From Boswellia sacra (lineage: Eukaryota > Streptophyta > Magnoliopsida > Sapindales > Burseraceae): 64,000 nucleotides of DNA. The stretch is from NCBI GenBank assembly GCA_013180625.2, contig SNVD02009519.1:2942501-3006500 (forward strand). The letters run 5' to 3'. The position numbers were made by a program, and so were the translations under genes. Below, in pieces: positions 56,965 through 64,000 of this stretch (positions within the stretch are counted from its first letter, which is position 1; each line of letters opens with the position of its first letter). The notes under the pieces are model-generated. The model was not told where the DNA came from. It saw only the letters and a list, made by a program, of their open reading frames with translations, and did no database searches.

Positions 56965-57368
56965 GAGATAATTCTAATTTACCCTGTGAGGTTAGGTATA
57001 AAGAAAATTGAGGACCTCAGTTTTCTGATACCTAAATTTGCCTCATGAGGTTACTGTAGTACCGTTAGATTTAACAGAAAATATATTAAATAGTAACTTA
57101 GTGCTTTACAAACCATTTAGAAAAGTGTATTATAGTCTATTTTACTGTTTATTAGCGTTAAATTATTATTTAATACATTTTTTGTTCAATCTAATATTAA
57201 TATTAAATTATTATTTAATGCATTTTTCGTTAAATCTAACGATTTAATACATTTTTCGTTAAATCTAAGAGTGCTACAGTAATCTCAGGGGGCAATCTTA
57301 GATTTTAAAAAACTGAACTCTTCAATTTTTTTTAAGCCTAACCTCAGGGGACAAATTAGAATTATCCC
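56965..57368. mobile_element. Mutator-type MITE, 404 bp
   Basis: Exact 9 bp duplications AATTAAAAT (56956-56964 and 57369-57377). Inverted ends are GAGATAATTCTAATTTACCC and the inverse of ...GACAAATTAGAATTATCCC. The TIR core ctgaggttagg is shared. The interior has three copies of a taaattattatttaatRcattttt-type repeat. No coding sequence. Confidence 0.93.
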
Positions 57369-57884
57369 AATTAAAATCCTACCATTAATGTGATACTAAC
57401 CTATCCAATTACTAGATCATTCGGACACTGAAAAACTGAAGTCACAAGTTAGCAAATCCTAAATGGGTGTTCTTTGCCAAGGAGGTAAAACTTCATTGCT
57501 GTTACGAAGTAAATATTAAACAGTAATATAATGGAAGAATGATAAATATGAGAGAACACACAATCCTTCAACTTAGGATTGCAATTGGCCTCTTTTTGAA
57601 TCAAAGTAAGATTTCCATGCATTGGATTTTTTTTTTTTTTTCTTGTTTGGCCTCTATTGGCGACTTCATTCCAGAGAACTAAATAACATTAGAATGTCAC
57701 ATAAATTTTCATTTCATCTTCATTACTGGCCAATGGCAAGGGAGCCAAATGTTGCATCGCATAGAGTAAACATTGAATTGTCAATATCCTACTCAAGTTT
57801 TCATGGTAGATTTATCGAGTAAATTTACAACTTCCAATTGGCTCTACAAGCTCTGCTGTAGCAATGCAACACAAGATAAATGAC

Positions 57885-60243
57885 TCAGACTTCTATCTGA
57901 CGAGCTTTATCGTTGAGGTTTGACATGGGTCCTTCCCATAACTCCATTAGCTCCTTCCTCAACCATGAAATAACAATTACAGGTCCTAGTGTAGAGGGCA
58001 CCTAAAAACAGCAAAGCATAACAACATGTTAAGGAGAGGATTTTCTATCTTCATTTCCTCGAAGCATGATCGTAAAGAAGATACCAGTAAACTTCAATAA
58101 AATTTAAAGAAAAAGATTACCAGATAAAGAAGGGCAGGCTGAGGTGAACGAGTCAAAACTCCAGCAGCTAAAGCACTTATAAGTCCGAAAGCATATCCAG
58201 GAAGCGCGTACCATATGTATTTGTGCCCCTTTGATGAGTGTGAATCAAAGAGATTCACTGTATCTCTGCTCTTTCGATGATCAAAACAGAGGACCAATGC
58301 CATAAGCATGGCAGGCATAGCCTAAAGTAAGAATATGACAGAAATAAACAGTATAAATAACTAAAAGAAATATAATAGGCATAAATAACACAAAATTTCA
58401 AAGAAGTCCAGCAAATTGTGTGAATCTGTGTATATTAAATTTCAAAATTCCTTCAATTCGACCATTAGAAGAGTTGCTGACAACAGAAAGACTTTGGAAC
58501 AATAAAATCAAGCCAAAAAAGAAATGCTTAAAATTACAACTGTAGAGCTCAAACAGATATCAAAAGGAAGACAAAAGAGAATTTTCCATGTTAGCAAAAT
58601 TTTAGTTCTAATCTTCATATTAAACAGATAAAGTAACCATTCAATCAATTAGAACAATATCTCAAAAGCAAAGAAATTAGATATCCTCTCAACCTCAAAT
58701 TTCAAGTGCCATCTGTTTGAAGCCACATATGTCTGGGGGAGGTGCATGAATGTTTACATGTCAAGCACACAATTTTAGTATTGAAATAATCATCATGTTA
58801 AGTTCTCCCTTCTGATGAAGAAATAATATCATGTTCCATTAGTTAGAGCATCTAGGATCACAGAATATGTTCATTTGAACCTCAAAGTTGTTCATGAAGC
58901 ATTCGGGAAGATGTGGAAATTCATCAGCAGATCTAAATGAGAAGGCAAAGCAACGGCAAACCAGTTCGCATCAAGCATGATCATTGCTGCAGATGGAAAC
59001 CAAAAAAAATGATGCAAAGGGCTAATGGTTAATGACTGTGAAATTATAAACCAATTAGCCCAGAACTTTGATGATTCCATGCCCAAGTAATAGGTCAAGA
59101 GGTGTGGCTAGAAAAATATCTTTGTACCGCTCAGATGGCATGAAGCATGATACAATATGCCGATATGCAAGGGCAAAGCCCAAAATTGAACATGGAAACA
59201 ACCAGAATTTATGAGGGACCAAAAGAACATGATGGAATCCATGATGCAATCATTAAAAGGAAATTCTCAAATACTTTCTCTCTGAATAGAACACTAGTTC
59301 TGCACTTAACTAAATGCAAAAGTATGAGCAGAAAGTTGGATGAACACCACTGCACAGTGACAGCATCCAGCTATAACAGTAACACTACACCTTTTAAATT
59401 TAGCAAAAATTAATGTACTACACCGATGTAGAAAGTTACTCTTACCATGTCGCCGAGACCAAGCATCATGAAATCTGTAGCATTTACTCCAGGAATCACT
59501 CCCCCAAACAAATCCCTTGGAAATACAATTTTCACAGGCAACTCCAGCTTCTTTGTTATTAATTGCAACCCAGGAAGACTCAAACTATTAGCCACTGTGT
59601 GAACAGGATTTGATGCTTGTTGTGTTGCTACTGATACCATGACATTAGCCCCAAAAAATCTCTCAGAGAAGAATACCCAGAATATATCATAAACAAACAA
59701 GCATACAAGAAGCATTGCACATATTTTGATGTTTGGAAGACGAACATGGCTCACAAATGCAATACAGATAGCAATACCCAACAAATTGTTCAATATCCAA
59801 TGACCCGAAACCAGCCAAGCTGCAACTATAGAAGTGCATGCCAACAGCAATATCCCTTGGATTCGCGTGAATGACTTTGAACAACACCGTGAAACAAAGG
59901 GGTCAGCCAGACCAAATTGTGACCTCAGATAGGCAATATAAGGAGAAAAACAAAAGAAAAGGGATGAAACAGAGGCAACCGCTGTTAAGGCAGTGAGGAG
60001 TTGTGAGACAGAAGAAAACAGGTAAAACATCAAAAGCAAACTGCAGGAGCTCATTATTGGGATCATTAACGCCTGGGACTTATCTAACATAATGGATGCT
60101 TCTGATAAGTCACGGTTTCGCTCCATTTCTTTTCCATAATTTAGAGCCCGAAATGCAGATCCAAATGTCACAGCTACCGCTGTCAAAATGAGTGTAAGGG
60201 GTGCAGGTTCCAACAGATACAAAAGTTTCCATAAAGACTCCAT
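57885..60243 (-). CDS. SPPL1: Signal peptide peptidase-like intramembrane aspartic protease (SPPL1 type), complete
   Basis: GXGD-type intramembrane aspartyl protease, cleaving transmembrane segments of type II membrane proteins in endomembranes. Coding exons are 60243-59446, 58321-58121 and 58001-57885 (GT-AG, phase 0). They give 371 residues, against about 372 for the Arabidopsis SPPL1 homologue. It starts MESLWKLLYLLEPAPLTLIL, followed by multiple hydrophobic segments. Catalytic motifs are YD in CLFVYDIFWVFF (Asp186), GLGD (Asp265, at the end of exon 1) and PAL (328-330). The C terminus is WLRKELMELWEGP...RQIEV. An upstream in-frame Met at 60315 is less likely because family proteins begin at MESLW. 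The last 98 bp of coding sequence is the right border of the tandem duplication and recurs at 29409 and 36488. All catalytic motifs are intact. Confidence 0.96.
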
Positions 60244-61310
60244 AACTAAATAACCACAATATTCCTTCAAAAAATTTATCTGAAACTTCCTTCTCTTGCT
60301 GATAAATGAGTTCAAATTACAAAGTTTGCAACCAAAGTTGCATGTTTTCTCTGATTAAAAGTTGACCAAAGAAATGATGCAACCTGCAAAGCAAGCAAGT
60401 AAACATATAAATTAAAACGTAGCCAATTAAAATGCCTTGAACATACAATTATAATTAGAAGCTCACTCATCACTTAAACTGACACATTATACTTTAGGTT
60501 TGATAAATTATATGCTTCATTAAAAATGAACCACTTCATGGGTTCCATCCAATAGCTAACAAATAATTTTGAAAATTTACAAATTGAATTGTTGAAACAA
60601 TATTATTCGACTGAAGAAACCAATAAACAGGACTTCTGGTTTTATTTTATTTTATTTGAATCGCTCTTTCATAAAGCTTCAATAGAAAAATGCAGAAATT
60701 TCACCTCTTAGCTTTCCAAAAAGTTTTAGACAAACAATAAAAAAAATTTCAGCCAGATGAAAGAATTCCCATCTCAGACAAATTTAACCACACAGACTTT
60801 ATCCTAAATGCTGTTGCCAATAAAATATTAGAAAAGAATATTAAATAAAAATTGAAATTTTATCATCTTTTCCCCATTTGAAGGACTCACATAAATTGAG
60901 CCTAACACGTAATATACAGCAAGTCGAGTTCAATTTTCTTAGAAATCAAATCAAACCAAACAAAAACCGAAACTGTCAAGCTCTTTAATTTTCTATCTTT
61001 TCCTGAATTTCCCAGAAACATGCGAGAAATTAACACTTAAAAAAAAAAAACCAAATCTAGGGTTGCGGACTTAAAGAAGATAATATGATGAAATTAAAAT
61101 ATATCCTGTAATTACAGCTGAAATCGAACTTTACTTGTCGAGAAAGGAAAAAGGATCTGAAAACAATGAGCTGTTAAAAGCAATCAAATTAGGGTTTCGA
61201 CGGTTAAACAATGAGAAAGGTCAAGAAAAGGACTCACCTTGGACAAAGAGTTTCTAATACCACTCTGCTGCTCAACGAGGTTTCCTTTCTCGTTAGCTGT
61301 TTAGCAGGGC
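60244..61310 (-). other. SPPL 5' UTR with intron
   Basis: The leader of the SPPL transcript appears spliced. An upstream leader exon ends CCAAG|GTGAGT at 61238/61237, and the intron ends gctttgcag at 60384. The second leader part is 60383-60244, directly before the ATG. The transcription start is probably near 61290-61310 but no TATA box was assigned. Confidence 0.6.
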
Positions 61311-64000
61311 AGAGTACAAGTCAAGTTAGGCTATTTTACAACAAGGCCACCTCAGTTTTCTCTATTGAATTTCTTGCCAGCGTTTTAAATGTGTTTATTA
61401 ATTTCCTCCTATTGCTTGCAACTTGCAAGTAAGATTGTGAAAATCAGTTTTATGAAATGGTTTTTAAGAAGTTATGTTATAAAATAAAAATTAAAAAAAA
61501 TATATGTATGATATATAAGGTTAAGCTAAGCTTTTCTTACATTGTCTTAGTCTATACATTTTTTTTAAATGTATATTTTATGGATTATTGAAATGATATC
61601 ATCAATTGATTCAGTACAATTAGATAGCACAAATGATGGAACTAAAAGTGAAAGGAATGTGTAGACTCTTTTTGAACATATAAACGGTATAAATTTATAT
61701 CTTTTTTTATGATTAATTAGTGATTATATAGAATTTTTTGTATATATTTGAAATTTATTATAAGAGAAATTTACATTGACATGTATGGGATTTGGGGTAA
61801 CTATATTCAAGCGCGTATTTCTTATAAAGTAACATTTTAAATACTTTCAACGGTGTTGGGTTTTGGTTTATATAAAAATTAAAATTTTAATAGAGCATTG
61901 CTACTCATATAAACTGATGTGGTATCTCTATATGATCGTCACATCATCCATATTAATTAATGTCATTTATTATTAATATATATTTATCAAATCACTGCAT
62001 TTATTTATCAAATCACATTATGTCACGTCAGTTTTTATAAGTAAGTTTGTATAAACAGTTTCTAAAAGTAGCATTACTCATTTTAATATATCCATTCGCT
62101 CAGAACTTATTGAGTTTTGTATCAATATTCGTTATTATAATTCTAGAAAAGTATAAAATCCAAATTACATAGAATAACCAATATTGATTAGAGGTTGATT
62201 CAATAATGGTCAAGTTGAGTAACTCTTTTGAATTTTAAACCAGTTTTTGTTTTACCTAGTTAAGTTCGATATTAAAACACAAAAAATAATCTTTTAGACA
62301 GGTTGTTAGAAAGGTCATCGACATTAATTGAACAACTCGATATCTTAAAGGAGTTGTGCTTGTTAGGTTAGTCAGGTTGAGGTTGATGTCCTTGGCAACA
62401 AGCACTAGTTAGTCTCACACCTATGATGAGTGAGAGGTGACGGTTAGATCAACAAATGTGACAAGTATATTTTATAAATGCATCTAACATTTTATTTAAA
62501 GAGACATTGAATATTGAACTTATTTAGACTATGACGAATAAAATATTGATTTTTTAAATAAAAATATCTCAAATATTATTATAAATAATATATCAAAATG
62601 ACAAATCTTTCATTAAATCGATAATGAAATGCCGTTATCATATCATTTTATTATTCATCTAATGAAAAAAAATATTATTGAGAGTGTTATTTCTCGAATA
62701 ATATTACGGTTCTGCTCAAATAAATCCGTCGATATTTTCACGTAGCTTTGTGTGGGTCTGATGGACTATCAATGTACAGAAAGAGGCTGAATTGGATAAT
62801 ATAGGCCTTTTTTAAGCCACATAAATTACGAGCTTCTGGGTTTGTAAGAATCCCAGGCCCAACAAAATCGAGGTTCGCAAAGCAAGCCCAAACAAAAATT
62901 TCGCTTTCCAGTTTCCATTACAGCTACGGCGGCTACTTCAGTGGCGTCGCACTCTGCAATAACATTGCCAATCTAATTGTCATTCACGTTACTGAAACGC
63001 TGAGGTATCTCATATCTATTCTGTAGTCTTCCTCAAAATGCGAATTAGTATTTTTAGGAAGAGAAAATTCAATTTCATTACCGTGTATTCTGCTCATGTT
63101 TCATTGCATTCCATAAAATTATAATCCACATGCAGCTCATGTGGGTTGGGCTGTTTTGCAATCAAGAAATGGCATCAATCTTGGCCACTTTTTAAGTCGG
63201 AAGATTTTCCTTCTGTGGTTTAGCTTGCTAAAGTTGATACACTTTATTTATTTATTTATTCTTATATTTTGAGTAATAATAACTAATAAGTAGTAGCAAC
63301 CATAAATTAATTTATGTTTTGTTATATTAGTTTTGAACTGTTAGTCAAGGTCAAGTTGGTCATAAAATTCAACTGACAGACCTACCAACAAGCTAACCAT
63401 AAGTGATTAGAATTTAGAACCTAACATGAACCAGAGACGGGACTTTTATCCACAGAGATCAACCAACCAAACGAAAATCCCTCCATCATCACAGCTCACA
63501 GACACAGAGACTAGATTGGGTCAGTTACCATCATCACCAGTTGTTAGCGGGTGGATCCCACCATCACTTACCAATTTGATCAAGCCATAGTTTAGTCTTT
63601 TTTTTTCTTTTTTTTTTTTCTATGATTCTTTCCACACACATGCCATTTCATTTTCTGACTTCCCCTCCCCAGTAAGACAAAACAAACCACCACCATCTCT
63701 ACCAGGACCACCACAGACCACAACCATCACATAATTCACATTCTTCAAAATTAATCTTCAAGCTACGTGTTAGTATTTCTCTTATCTTTTCCTTATCTGT
63801 TCATGACTTAGCCCTCTTCGTTCACGATCTGAAATAACAAACAAAACTTTTTTTCTTTTTTACGTTATTATCTCTAGATGTTAGTTTTGGCCAAAATTTA
63901 TCGGGAATGCATGTAATGATGCATCTCACAAATCTATTCTAATCCTTTCCTTTCACTGACGTCGATATCAACTGTTACGCACCGTTTTCGTTCTCCTGCA
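61311..64000. other. Intergenic region with possible first exon of a plus-strand gene
   Basis: AT-rich sequence with no coding region that I can support and no transposon ends recognised. Near 62845-63004 there is a promoter- or leader-like patch: aggcccaac and aagcccaaac motifs, then a GC-richer stretch (acggcggctacttcagtggcg) ending GCTGAG|GTATCT at 63004. This could be a 5' UTR exon of a gene whose coding part lies beyond 64000. The last kilobase holds pyrimidine runs (63598-63622) and simple accaccacc patches. Confidence 0.3.

Larger units (their letters stand above)
36537..57982. repeat. Tandem duplication unit, copy C (runs into the intact SPPL gene)
   Basis: Third copy, sharing its right end with the intact SPPL gene. 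Native pieces are 36537-36779, 47984-48748, 56722-56964 and 57369-57982. Insertions are a hAT at 36780-47983 (with a MULE inside), a MULE-like element at 48749-56721 and a MITE at 56965-57368. The join at 36536/36537 (attacag then aattgtagcag) has the same breakpoint as the first, with one base difference. This indicates one original duplication followed by unequal exchange. Confidence 0.85.

Noticed and set aside
60244..60315. Longer SPPL start at 60315
   Set aside because: The extra 24 residues are basic and polar and not found in the family. MESLW at 60243 matches known N termini, and the upstream part lies in the leader.

Overview
The window is nuclear DNA of a flowering plant, a eudicot and probably a rosid. 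The evidence is the spliced genes with GT-AG introns, the very high AT content, the long chromovirus-type LTR retrotransposon, and nested hAT and Mutator-like elements. Residue choices in CPSF100 resemble Sapindales such as Citrus, but the species cannot be fixed from sequence alone.

Only two ordinary host genes are clear, both on the minus strand. At the left is CPSF100 (cleavage and polyadenylation specificity factor 100 kDa subunit, 447-7003). Sixteen exons encode 681 residues, and the last exon (about 58 residues) lies beyond the left edge. At the right is a complete signal peptide peptidase-like gene of the SPPL1 type (57885-60243, 371 residues, three coding exons plus a 5' UTR intron). 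SPPL lies upstream of CPSF100 in head-to-tail order. The last 2.7 kb (61.3-64 kb) is intergenic, with a possible first exon of an unseen plus-strand gene near 62.9-63.0 kb.

Everything between them (about 6.56-57.98 kb) is a tandem triplication of the short SPPL-CPSF100 intergenic segment, made unrecognisable by independent transposon insertions in each copy. The unit runs from inside CPSF100 intron 2, through exon 2, exon 1 and the promoter, to inside the last exon of SPPL. Two junctions (29506/29507 and 36536/36537) show the same SPPL-to-CPSF100 join. Copy A (about 6557-29506) carries a young 9.8 kb Ty3/Gypsy Tekay-type element (7232-17057, TSD ATATG) and a nest of hAT elements. That nest contains a 2.7 kb Mutator-like (MULE) deletion derivative and a solo LTR. 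Copy B (29507-36536) carries a 0.7 kb hAT and a 5.1 kb hAT with a decayed BED/hATC transposase. Copy C (36537-57982) carries a hAT with a 10.5 kb MULE inside it. That MULE holds a MURA-type transposase and a DUF1985/Ulp1-type protease gene, both broken. Copy C also carries a second, gene-fragment-carrying MULE-like element (48749-56721) and a 404 bp MITE.

The most unusual items are: the TE-inflated triplication, which creates two CPSF100::SPPL chimeric junctions; the Ulp1-carrying MULE family, with TIRs about 0.9-1.3 kb long packed with TCGACAC motifs; a 74 bp tandem satellite made almost wholly of hairpins (53797-54130); and a Pack-MULE-like element combining fragments of Ulp1 protease, methionine aminopeptidase 1 and an NT-C2 protein. 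I saw no tRNA, rRNA, CRISPR array or prokaryotic feature. All boundaries were read by eye, so expect errors of a few bases in degenerate elements.
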